Assembly: GCA_003640385.1 (NCBI GenBank) | Contig: RCAB01000092.1 | Span: forward strand, 1 to 64,000 | Origin: Setaria digitata | Lineage: Eukaryota; Nematoda; Chromadorea; Rhabditida; Setariidae | Length of the DNA: 64,000 nt | Direction: 5' to 3' | Shown: positions 35,756 to 48,200 of the stretch, in pieces | How positions within the stretch are numbered: position 1 is the first letter of the stretch | Layout: every line of letters starts with the position of its first letter | Program-made: the position numbers and the translations under genes | The notes under the pieces: generated by a model | What the model saw: only the letters and a program-made list of their open reading frames with translations | Database searches by the model: none | What the model was told of the DNA's origin: nothing

Positions 35756-37197
35756 TAAAAACAATGTCACAGTCATCGCATAAGCATATTCCAACGTGAC
35801 CCCACTTCCCCATCTCCACCTCACTTATCGACACACAAATAGCACGTTGCGGCTCACCACGTCCCAAATGCCTAAATCAAACGTAAGCAGGATAAGCCGT
35901 CTCTCTAGGTGACCGACCACTTGGAACGATATGAAAATGCCAACTGCATGCGGTGTGGGCCGTAAAATTGTTAAGTTGCCTACGAGTTTTTGTAGGGCTT
36001 GACGTTTTTCTTGGTTTAGATTACTTTTTTTTTTGTTCTCTTTCTTTAAATGTATCGAAAAATGAACTCAAGTTCTCAGGATATGATGAGACTGCTGTAA
36101 TGATGTATACGTGAAATACTAGAATGTAAATTCTGTTGTAGTTTCACATGTGTAGCAGATCTCGCATGATGTGTTGAAAATTATATTTAATGAGTTATTT
36201 GACCCTTTTGCTAGTCTTTTCTCTTAAAGCTGTCTAAAATATCAAGGATTGGCTTATGTTTCTTAGACTGATTTGTGTAATGTAGCAGCGTGGAAAGCTT
36301 GGAGATTTTATTTCACTTCCAACACTATTTGTAGCGCGTTGGATGAAAAATTTCTACTTTCTCTACAATTAGAAAGACGAAGTTATTCTCATTTTCGTTT
36401 TTTTTTTACACAAAAATTATTATGAAACTTGTTGTTTGTAGTAATTTTCTTCCAAAGTTGCATTTCACCCGCATATCATTTCTGTTTTTGTAATGTGAGG
36501 AAAAATGTTGAGGAAATCTGTATACACTGCTAAACCTTAATGGTATTTTACTCAACTTTAACTTTTCTCTTAATCCGTAAAAAGCATATAAAAAGAAATC
36601 TTAAGTGTATTATGACATTATCCTTATTTTAAGTATCGAATACGGCTGGTTTGGAGGTTTCGTGTTTACAAGTATTTTGAAGGAAAGCTTAAATTTTGTT
36701 CTCGGTATTGTATTGCGCTTTCCTTTACATTTTTATTTTCAGAACAGCTAACACCAACTAAGTTGGGGAAAAATGCAGTGCTCCTCATTGCCATGCGGCA
36801 TTTTCCATGAAAAAGGCTGAGATCTTGAACAGATTTTGATAAAATTTGTCAGGGATGTTTGCAAAAGCCGTGTTCAAGATATCGTACTTTAATATATATA
36901 ATTGTGTGTTAAGATATTGCTAATTTTAATGTTGCTGATAACGACAATATTGCTTAATCTCTTAAATTAGTGCCCCATTATTTCTATTAATTTTTGTCAA
37001 TTCGTATCCAGATTTATAGGAAAGATCCCTGATAACTAAAGCAAGAGAATCTGCAGATCACTTAATGATTGTAAAGATGAAATTTGAATGCTTTTTACTA
37101 CTTGAAATTTGAAATTGTTTGACATGCTTTGGAATTTTTTGATACATGACTTTGTGTTCGTACAATATATATGTAAATACATATGAATATATTTCAG
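35756..37197. promoter_or_regulatory. Divergent intergenic region rps-1 / ifet-1
   Basis: About 1.45 kb between the two presumed 5' splice sites, with no credible open frame. It must hold the promoters of both genes. The part nearest rps-1 (35820-35990) is less AT-rich than the remainder. No TATA box was convincingly seen. Confidence 0.5.
37191..37197 (+). promoter_or_regulatory. Probable spliced-leader acceptor of ifet-1
   Basis: ATTTCAG ends at 37197, seven bases before the ATG at 37205. No upstream exon was found. The spacing fits nematode trans-splicing. Confidence 0.5.
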
Positions 37198-37204
37198 GGA
37201 GTTC

Positions 37205-40200
37205 ATGTTGCGTAAGAATTCTGTCACTACTTCTGAAAAGTGTAGATATAGTGATGCGCAAAATGTTGTTAGTGATGTGTATCGATATACTCGTGAAGAG
37301 ATGCTAAATATGAAAGATGTGCCGTTCAGTCGAATACGTCCTCACTACTTGTCTACCGAATTTGACAAGTTATTTCTTTTTTCATTGCTTAAAAGATGCA
37401 GGACACTTTCCTTGATTATACTGGGTAGAACTTATCAGCTGAATTAGCTAATACGAGGTAGTAATCTAAGTTGACATTTTCTATGGAATTATTTTGGCTA
37501 TGATAGGCCGTCTCTTAAAAGAATCAGCCTTGCGCAAATCACTCAAGTTATTATTGAAATTATGGACAATCTGTTAATCAGTTTGCATAATGTAGTATTA
37601 AGTTATATCAGCCTAGTAAATTGTGTTGCTAATACTTTCTACTAAGATAATAAAGAACAAGTTGCTGATTGAAGTCAGGGAAGTTGATTTTGACGCGGAT
37701 AGCCAATCAGAAGGTAGTTTATGAATTTTTTCATGAGTGCAGTGTACTAAACTTGCATACCTTCAGCGACGACGGTAACTTTTCACCGGAAAAATGGCTT
37801 GAGTATCGTTGGTTATGTGAAGGAGTGGAGAATCGTCCAAATACGAATGTGAAAAGAAAGGAAAAGCTGAAAGCTGAAGTACTAGAAGGAGACGCAACAA
37901 TTCTTTCTCCGCAGAGACGAGGTTTTTCATCAGGATGTCGTGCTGCATCACCAGTGAAGAACGGTTAACATCTTGCATAAGTTGTATTTGTTATTTTTAG
38001 ATTGATATTCTCATATCCATTTATATTATTCCGATTAAGAAGATGAGGAGATCAGAATCTCATATCCTTGTAGGGTATTTGATGGTGACATTATCATGAA
38101 GGATAAACATCCCTTGTGGCACTACTTAGCTTTGCAATAGACCATTTAGTTGCTTAGTCTTGTGAAATTGACTCATTTTAAAGCCTCATGAACAGAAAGA
38201 ACATAGTAATATTGGTGATTTATGCTTATTAGAAGCGGAGACGGAAAGGCTCGGTACAACTAAGACTAGTTGGCGAAGTGGTGCTGGTTTCCAATTGAAG
38301 AATTCCGGGACGGAGTACAAGACATCATTTGTAAGCCATTATTTGATTTTTACGGAAATTTTTGGATTTTCGTCCTTAAATTGCTGCATAAGTCCTATTT
38401 AAAGAGTTTGAAGTGTGCAGTAGCATATCTTTTGATGTTTCTTGCAGTTACAGAATGAATTTTATCAATTGCCTCAAAAATTCCAGCACAAAAACGTGGG
38501 AAGCGCTGAATCCTCATTTACAAGAACCCGTCAACAAAATGGTACCTTACCGAGTAGTGCTAGCAGCTGGCGTTCGGGCGAAACATCATTTAAGCCAAAT
38601 TATCAGAAAGAAAGTAATCAAAGCCAGGTATTACTCAATTTATGTTGGTTCTGTTTGCAGAGGCAGTAAAAAGTGATTTCTTCGATGGTTTTTCTGCGAT
38701 TAGAATGCATTGCAAACGAGTTCGTCAACAGTTGCCTGGGTGGTCTTGAGTGAGTAGAGATTTCCCACTAAATAGTCGACAGACTGTTTGTGTTAAAATT
38801 CCTTAATCAAATTGTATTAACTGTACATAGAAGTATCTTTTAATCAAATACCTAAGTGTATCTTGTTATTGGTTGGTTGAAGAAAATTTCAGAGAGGCAA
38901 ATCTGCAGAAATGAGTGTAGAAGAAAAAATACCAGAATGGCTCAATGATGGTCCGACATCAATGCACGACATGATTGAACTCCGTGGTTTTGATGACGAC
39001 AGTAAAATTAGACGTAAGTTAATAAATTTTGGTTTTGTTTTGATCTGGGCGTACGAAGAGTAAAGAATAGGCATAGCAAAATATTTCTATAGCTTCAAGA
39101 ATCTTTCTCGACCTACATAATGCCGTGATGAGCATTCATGTAGGATGTAAGAATTTAATTTCTCTATGTAATTATGGTTTCTTATTGTTTTATGAGTGAT
39201 TCCCTTTTAGGGCTTAGGCACAGCCTTCTGTGGCATATTTCCTCGTCAGTGCCCTGAATTAATAGAATAGTTTTAGCGATGTAATTACGAAATAATTTAA
39301 CGTATATCGAAGTTTCTCTTATTCGAATGTTTTGCAGGCGATTTTTCTCAAAAACCAAAGAATGATTCAATGAAGATGGTACAACAAAGTGAAGTTTCCA
39401 GTACGAGTGAAATTTTGACAGATGGGAAAGCTGATTCGACAAACTGGAAACCGTCTTCCCATATTGTTAATAGCGATCTGGGTTTATCGACAACTGGCAA
39501 GTTGATTCCGTCTAGCAATCAAAGCAGTGATGCTGATATATCAACAAATTTTAGTCGCTCTTTTACAATGGCTGATGATAGTAATTCACTGCCATCAATG
39601 CCTTTACTGAACGGCAAATTACCAAATTCGGATGCTGAATTTGCGGCGATTATGGGCATTCTCGGTGACGCAGACTTGAACTCATTGAAGGAAGTAAGAC
39701 AATTTTAAATTATGTTTCGAAGTATGGTGGTACTGATAGAAAGTTAGGTTCTTTCAAAATGACTAAAATTTTAATGAGCACTAATGATTTTTTTTTTTAG
39801 AATGAGCTTAAATCACCGGCAACAAAAGAACCAACTGGTAGCAGGTTGTCACGCTTCTTTGCTACCTCAGCTAAACCTGAGAATCCCGGTAATTATTAGA
39901 TTAATATTACTAAGTTGGAACTCTGCTATCCTTCATTTCTTTACTTTTTTGTTACTAAGTTTGTAAGGAATTTCTCTTTTAGACAAGTTATGTACTAGTA
40001 AAACTGAACCTTCGCAATCAAAGCATGGTATTCCCTTATCGTCTTCAGTTTTTGATCCATTGCAAACTCCGACATCGATTTCAGTTCTCAATAAAATATT
40101 TCCAAATACGTGTCAGCGGTCTTTTCACTCATCATTCCTTCCTGAACCGGTTTGCCAATTTTTGCAGATTTTTCATTTTTAGACAATCATTTTTCGTGAA

Positions 40201-43179
40201 ATGTCTACAACGATCTACTCTAATCGACCGCTGTTTATTCTGTTTTTAGAATGTTACGCCATCGGTACAAGGAGTTTTACGAGTTGAGGATTTGGAGCGT
40301 AATTTCCAGAAGGAATCAATTCCTGGGAATCCATCCACTTTACCTACTGGAAGTGACAGCTTTGGAAACTTGGTAATTGCAGAGCAGCTTCCATCCATTT
40401 CACGACAATCGTATTCAAGTCAGGTTCGTTTATGTTTTAATATCTTTAGCATATTTCCTTTTTTTTGATATATTTTTAATGCATTTGATATATTAATATA
40501 TTTTCTTTAATTAATATATTTAATATATTTTTCCTGTGATGCGTTTGGAGGCATATTTTGCATGTATGTTTTTATCTTATATGCAACAAGACTTACTGAA
40601 TTTCATTAGTCTTGTGTTGATCTAAATTGATTCTCTACTGGGATCAATTTTATCGGCTTAGAAATTCCTGTAGATTTACTTGAATTCCTATTCTGATTTT
40701 TTTTTTCCAACAATGCCAGACGATAAAAGGAAATCCGCTTGGCGATCCACACCAACAAGCACATCTAATGAATAAGTTGAATAAATTCGCACGCCTGCAA
40801 AATGGGACGACAGACGACGTTTCTCGCATAACCGAAGAAAATTTGCCACTTCCATCTAAAATATCATTTACCCCAACACACCATTTGCCAGGAATTCCGC
40901 TGAATTCGCAAGCATCTTCTCATTCTGCAGTACCTCCATCTGTTTCTGACGTTACACTTCATGCAGCTCTTCTTCGTTCTCAATATGAGAAAGCAGCTGT
41001 GTTGCAAGCACTTGCTGCTAATCAACGTTCAGCACTTGCTTCAGGCCCACAGACAGTTGATAGTACTGCCTTGAGGTTCGCGACAGTTTATTTAAACTTT
41101 TTTTTTATTAAAATTGCTCCATATTGTTTTACTACAAGGGATTTTTTTGTATTGTATTGTACGGACAAAATATAGACTAATTTTTTTACATAATATGCTG
41201 CTTAAATTTGGTGATATTGTTTGTTACCTTATATTGTGGAAATTGCTATCCTGTTTTGATTTGGAGAACCAGGATGAAAAAGTTTAATTTTTCTAAATGT
41301 CCATTTCCACTATAAAGAATAAATATTGAGCTCTTATAATTCATCATATTTTATATTCAGTTATAGGCAGGCCCTGACAGCTATTACGGGAAATGGAACG
41401 TCGCAGCCACGATCAGTTACTGCTGCTGTTCAAACTCCAGCTCGAACTTCTACAACAGGCCCACTTCCAAATTCATTTATGCCAACTTCAGTGATGCGTC
41501 AAATGACCAAAAACAGTAATGCGTCAGCTACTGTAGAGGAAAAACTCCGCCATCCTAACTTACCTACATGTTCTGCGCAATACAATTCTGTCAAGCAAAA
41601 TCTCATGCCGGAGCATCCCAACATACCTCATAAATGTTAGTCTTGAAAATTATTTAGAGCAACACAACTTTTGGTTTGCTTTTTCTTTCACTGTTCGGAC
41701 TTGCTCAAAGACATAGGATTAAATAAATACATTGTTGCTTGGTGTTTCATATTCCGTTGTCTCACTTTAAATTAAAGTTGCCCAAGATCGAGTTAGGTTT
41801 GGTGAGGTTTATGAAAGAAAAAGATTTTTGAAATTTAAAGAAAAAAAAAATGATTACTCTGTGTTTTTCAGTTCCTGGAGATGCTGTGGTTGGTAGTATG
41901 ACATCAAAAAACGCTGCTAATTTGATGACAAGACTCGCTTTACAGCAACAGTATGCACAGGTGCTTGCAGCAATGCAAAACGGTTTATCATTGAATAATT
42001 GGCAATCTAACGCACAAATTACAGCCGCAGTACGGGCACAAGCGCTTGCAGCTCATGCAGAACACCAACGACAATATGCGCTTGCGGTGATGCGCAGTGA
42101 TCTGAATCAAGCACAGGTTCTTCGAACACGATTTCAGCAAGCGGCAGCTTTTGCCACTTTACCCAATGTTCCAATAGCTCCTCATCCTCATCATGTTTGC
42201 TTTTGTTTTCTTTTTGAAGTTTCTTTTTATGCCTGCCATGTTATTGAAATCCTTCATCAGTTGTAACGGATAAGGCAGTTTCCATCCACTGTTGAGCAAA
42301 ATATTTTTTATGATCTTAAGCAAAAGCTGAATGTATATGATCTGTTAAAACTGGTCATTATTTTCAAGTTTCGCTAATTGTTTGGAAAAATACCGTGCGG
42401 TAAGCACTATAAAAAGATTTCGTGAACCTTTAAATCTTGTAACGTATCAATTTTTAGCTCTGAACGACTATAGATAATGAAAAAATAAAGAACTGGGATT
42501 TCCGGAAGAAAAATATGACTTGAGAATTTTGGAGTTTTTCTTTTGTTCTAGGTAGGAGCTCCGTTGGTATCTATGCAACCAGTTGCAACAACAGCACCAG
42601 TTCCGGTACCACCAAACACTCAACCGCTGCCGTCGTTAACGCAATATAAATACCAGAATCCTCTCGAGAAGCTGCTTCAGTCGGCGGGTGTTCCAGCGAA
42701 CAGAGGTTTACAGCCGCCAAGTAAGGAGTCTTGTCAAAGTATGTATTGACAACTAGTTCACAGTATTTCTAGCGATATTGTATTGCAGAAAATTTTGCTG
42801 CCAATTAGGGATAATTAAGAAGATGTGTTTGTTTTTATGGATATACTATTGTTTGGTTTTGGGCATGGAATCGTAAAATTTTAGTTTTCGGGGTTTTCGC
42901 GTAGTAGGAAGGCTTTCGTCTTCAAATAGCATAGCTGAGATAAACATATTGATAGAATTTCTGTATCATATGCTTGAAAGATGTCAATTAAAATATTTTG
43001 CTGCTGGACTGAGTAGTTATTTTGAGGAACCGAATTTGTTTGATTTGCTGTATTATGTAGGTACATCTTTACGAACGACAGCTGCAGCAAGTGACCTTCC
43101 CTCGATTGTATCGCGCCTTCCGCCAACCGCTAACTGTATTAGTGTCGAGGAGCTCGAGAAGCAGTTCGCAACAAATTAA
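37205..43179 (+). CDS. ifet-1: eIF4E transporter 4E-T / IFET-1, translational repressor
   Basis: Binds eIF4E and represses mRNAs in P-bodies and germ granules. Fourteen exons: 37205-37368, 37767-37963, 38233-38330, 38448-38627, 38893-39013, 39338-39693, 39801-39888, 39983-40149, 40250-40423, 40720-41075, 41361-41635, 41872-42194, 42552-42720, 43061-43179; phases agree throughout and give 928 residues. Family marks: YTREEMLNMKDVPFSRIRP at residues 28-46 (eIF4E-binding site), NFSPEKW, LSPQRRGFSSGC, the Cup-like block EWLNDGPTSMHDMIELRGF near residue 228, RLSRFFATSA near 385, NSFMPTSVMRQM, and a C-terminal ISVEELEKQFATN. Exon 41872-42194 is an Ala/Gln-rich helical segment, matching the Q/N-rich (pqn) label of the worm orthologue. 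The acceptor ATTTCAG ends seven bases before the ATG, typical of trans-splicing. An alternative donor at 42738 would add six residues. Confidence 0.93.
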
Positions 43180-45134
43180 GTAAGAGTAAACACACATCAA
43201 AATATATCATTTGCAACTTTTTTTAAGTCTAAGCTCACATTCAATACTTAATGAGGTTTTTTTCTTTGCAATAATTTATTTATTTTTTTCTCGTTGGCTC
43301 ATCGTTTTCTTTTTTGTTCATAAATGTTGTATTTCTAAATCGTGTACAGTGCACACGTACACTCCGTACTCTTCCGTACATATTATAGGTTTATTACGTT
43401 CATGGTTTTATCACTGCTTCATTTCTTACTCTATTATATGCTTTGTCTCACTGATATGATTAGATTTTTCCTTTTTATCAAGTTTATATATTTTTGTGTT
43501 TTAAAGAAATTTTTATCCCTGATCATTCACGGTGATTTTTGTTTTTCGTTTCTTTTTTCACTGGATTCAATATTTGTATTGCATTCACATACAGAGATGA
43601 GCATGCCACTTAGTTCGTTTTCTTTTGTCTTCTTTTTCAATCATAAAATTCCATTTTTACTTTTTTCTTTTTTTAAGTTAAAAGGTCCGTCACAAATTGG
43701 TCATCCATGAAGCTTAAATTGTTTTGGTCTCATAGGAAAGTGTTATAATTACATTGACTGTTGCTCTAAGTTCAAAGATTTAAGCTTTGTTGAAATACCA
43801 TAATTATGACAAGTAAAAGGTAGGTGGCCATTCGGTTTGGCATCTCAGTCTGTTTGTTTGATTTCAGTTTCATTTCAGTGCTTTTTTGGAGAAGTTAGAA
43901 TTGAATTATAGGTCCTTATCCTTTATCACTGATTTTTGAAATCTTTTTTCCCTTTCGTTTTTGTCCCTTTCCGTTTTAGAATTGTCGCTGAAATGAATGA
44001 TACATTCTCAAGCGGTGTTTATAGAGAAACAACATAGGTTGTAGACTGCGTATTTTTCAAAAGCGTCGGTTCATTTTTTTTTTTCGATGATATTTTTGGC
44101 GATTCATCTTATTCCATCAGTTCGGGAATTTGTTTTGCGATAAGGATATGGATCATGTTCTGTGTAAATCCCATTTAAGGCCGATGTGAACATCCCTCCT
44201 GTTTACATTTTTTCATATTTCTTTTATTTGGACAACTTTGTGAGTAAATAAGCAGCTACATTTTTGTTTAGTTTTAATAAGAACATTTGCATTGTGTGAC
44301 CAGGTTTATTATGTATTTAATAACACTTGTGGAATACGTCCAATATTTGTTTCGTTCCAAATATCTGAGGGAAGACTCCGTTTAATTCCTTTGAAACTTG
44401 TTCACAGATACAGGACGCGGTCCCTCAGTTCTGAAGATTTTTCCATGTGTGTGCTTCAGATAGGAAAAAGTCTTCTTCCTATGCCCAGCCGTAATGATGC
44501 TATATTTTTATACCTCGAAGACTAAGTCTTTAGCTTCTGACGAAAGCGGTTCAGAAACAAAAATTTTCCTCTTTTTTCTGCTATCATCATTTACTGAACT
44601 GTTTCTTTTTTTTTTTTTTTTTGCATTGTACATCACGTCTGAATAAACATATTTCACTTACAACAGATTTCTTTCGCGTATATCAAAATGCACATTGGGT
44701 CTCTGAACGAGTCGTCTTTAATGAGCACGAATTCATAATAAGATTTCACTGGGATATCGTTGGTGTTGCATGCTTCTCAATTAAATCACCTAGATTTATG
44801 AAGAGTACGTACATTTCCACTACGTCCTGCGCGTGTGGATGATCTGAATCAGGTTAGAGGAGTCAATATTAAAAGATCAAGATGAAGTTTCTGTTTAATT
44901 CATTTATCCTACTAGGGCTCGCGAAGTATCAATGTGTGCAATTTGTCGGTGCGATGATACACGTTATTCGTTGTAGACAAATAAGTTTATTGCGTCAAAC
45001 AACCCGTTTTAAAATGTTATAATATGCATAAAAAATGTACGAAAGCAATGATATGCTTCGTACATTCATGTAAGCATGAAGGTGAAAATCATAAGCATAA
45101 ATTCGGACAGGAAGTTAATGGTGGTTTTATACCT
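43180..45134. other. Convergent 3' region between ifet-1 and rib-2
   Basis: Very T-rich on the plus strand just after the ifet-1 stop, consistent with a long 3' UTR; the first exact AATAAA on the plus strand is at 44642-44647. Two plus-strand open frames (44292-44525 and 44621-44842) have moderate protein-like character, but no splice links or homology that I can see. Confidence 0.5.
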
Positions 45135-45140
45135 TTTATT
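45135..45140 (-). terminator. rib-2 poly(A) signal AATAAA
   Basis: AATAAA on the minus strand, about 84 bases after the rib-2 stop codon at 45224-45226. Confidence 0.6.
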
Positions 45141-45223
45141 AATGGCTGCTGGAAATGCCGACATGGTGTTCTGCAAAGAAGGCAAACATTATACAACATA
45201 CGTGGAAGAAATCGATGACAAAT

Positions 45224-48200
45224 CTAAACGTATTTGAAGCACTTTTGATGATTAGCTGGCAGACGTGTTTTGAACAGCACTGAATCCACTCGAAGTTGAG
45301 TGAAAAGAAGTGGATTATATCCATAAACTTGTGTGAAAAATCGGATGCATTCATGCCTTTGCAGATAATGTGTAGTGCGCTGATAAAGACTTGTTTTACA
45401 AGCCGGACAACTGAAAAATGCAATGGGAATTTGTGGATGAAATTTAGTTTAACTTACACTTTGATAAAAATTATGTCACTGAAGAGTATGCATTTAAGTG
45501 CAGAAAATTCTAATCGTATGTAGGCCTGATTATAAAATGTTCACACTATATTTGTGGGTGTTCGAGCCTCTGCTGACAAAAGAGAACAATCTCTTACACT
45601 AATAGACTTGATTTGGAAGCGGAAATTTTATTTTTAGTGTAACTGGACAAAAAAATGGTTTGAACCAATAACAGCATTAACCGCAATGTCCATTTACTAG
45701 TCGTTTTGATAGGTGGCTCACGTGTAAGATGAGCAACCAAGAAATTCATTGCCAGATCTTCACAGTTCATGAATTCATCCACTTTTTCCCTAATCACTTC
45801 TGGCATGCCATATGTATAGGCATATAAATACGCCTGTAAAACCGTTTCAGTTTTTCAAATGATGGATAATAAAACATAATAAAATAACATCTGAATAAAA
45901 ATAAAAATCATTGCAAATATAAATGTTGTGGCGGAAGCAACTTTTGGAACGGTTTACGTGATAGCGTTAAATGTCTTAATACTATAGTCTGCCTAGAAAA
46001 ACTCCTTAACATCCGCGTTTGGATTTCGATCCTTTTTTTTTTCTTCAAAACCATTTCCAACATGATGATGAAATTTTTGAATCCCGATTAAATTTATTTC
46101 CATACCTTGTGAATGAAAGCAGCTCCTGTTAATATCATACTCAGTTGACATGTGTGATTACTGTCGTATAAAACATCATTTCCCTGCTGTGAATGACGTC
46201 GAGCTGGGAAGCCAACAATTTTCATTCGTTGTTCACGCCACACTCTAGAAATAATACAATCAGAAACCATGGAATCAAAATTGAAACGCGCAAACCCCAT
46301 ATGAATAGCATTTTTAGTCCAATCGGTATTGATTTTTAAGTGACAATTACAGCATTAACATGAAATGACATAGCATGAGTAAACTAATCACGTAATTTCA
46401 AAACTTAGTGCTGAAATCCATTACAGCAGTTTTAAAGGAAACCTGAACGCAAAAATGATTTCATGCTGTCGTAAATCAATATCATCATCCAGTGACAGCA
46501 CTGCTTCCGTGTTAATCTTCAAAAAAAAAAACTCGTGTTAATTTAAAGAGAAAAAACTTTTACATGGCATGTTAACAATGCTTATTTCGACCTATATAAC
46601 ATAAAAGCGAAGAATGATTTCTGTCAGTAAGTGAAATTTCATGTACTGTAACATAAACGGATAATAAGTAAAATTATGAAAAAAAAAAAAACTTGAAATT
46701 TATTATGCCTAATATTGTCTGTATATTACGGCTCTACTGAAATATCAACTACATAATAACTAAATTTTTCATTCTTTTTCTCACTACAAAATAGCAAAAT
46801 TTCTTATTCACTAGTATAACTCAGCAAATTTCACATCCTTTAATATGCAATTTCTAGCACACCCTGTATTTTATTCATGAAGTAAAATTTACTCCTTTTT
46901 TAATATATTCACAGAAAATTTAGTTCAAAATTTGTTGCTAAAGAGAGCACATCACCTGTTCATATGGTAAGAAGCGATTGTTTAATGAATTCACAGTTGA
47001 ATTAATGAAAACGACAGGAACATGCAATCGCGGCCAACTCCTTTCCAGTGGTACCTCACGTCCATTCCAAATCACCAGTACCTGACATAGTTCTTTTGTT
47101 TTTTCTTCCCCATAATATTGCATGCACGTTAGGAACAAGGAGATGAACAAATACTACTAAGCTATTAAAGTGCTGCATTGTGCTGGAAATAATTCCAATT
47201 CCAGAAATCGTTAATGTTTGTTTGTAATTTGTTTGTTAATGTTTGCTCATGTTTGTACGATTTCTTAAATAAAACTACCACGTGTTTTGTCCAAGAAATT
47301 AACAATAAGCACGTCCCTTCCACGGACTCCTTATACTTCTGCTAGCAGTGAATGATTATTTCAACCAAACATACCTTTATTTTCCCGGAAAAGGTTTTGC
47401 GGGAGTTAAAATTGCTAGGTGATAAGGGGAGAGTAAGCCCTGTGCTGTTTCCTGACAGTGGTGTAACGTCACTTTGCTTGCAACGAACCCCGGAAGTCAA
47501 TCGATGGCCATCCCAGGCTCAACCATTCATGGTTTCTTGGCCCAAACGCCATCCTGATTGGATATCCGAGTACACCCATATTAAGGATGGAGCTCTCTCA
47601 GCCCAATGTTCAGGGACTTTCGCTCACAGCCATTAAACAAATGCGGTCATTAATCAACCGGTGAGTCACTGCGAGTGTTACACTTCCCATCACCCACCAC
47701 AAACATCACCTACTTTCCTACATATAGCGGAAAGCATTTCATCTGCTGCTGCTTTTTAGTGGGTTGGGTTAGAGAAATAGACACACTCCCTCACCCATTT
47801 TGAATTATGAGCATGAAGAAGCTTGAATTTGCAAAAAGGTTAAAGACATTTAGTGAGCAATAAATTAAAAAATAAAAATGAATCAGAGACCTTATTCAAA
47901 TATGGTATATTGTTAAGCCTTTCAAGAGAAGCAGCTAGCACAGCATCTCGTTGGTATGTCAGAATCACCACTATAAATATGATGTGCATTTCAAAAATTT
48001 TTTTAGAAAAAAAAAAAAACATAAATAGAATTCTTCAGAAATAAAACTCAGTAAATAATGTCATGAATTCTGAAATTGGACAAATTTAACTATGAGATGA
48101 CCATAATATGGCTTGGTCTATACTGAAGCAGAATTGACAGAAATTCAGTAACACATGTCACACACATCTGTCCGCTAGCATTCCAAAAGAATCTTGTAAA

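Noticed and set aside
44292..44842. Two plus-strand frames as an extra gene after ifet-1
   Set aside because: No splice sites linking them, no recognisable motif, and they lie where the ifet-1 3' UTR is expected.
45024..45523. Plus-strand coding-looking frame with many scattered stops, like a pseudogene
   Set aside because: The reverse strand of the same bases encodes the intact last exon of rib-2 ([15 protein letters not shown] to the stop at 45224), so the plus-strand pattern is its antisense shadow.
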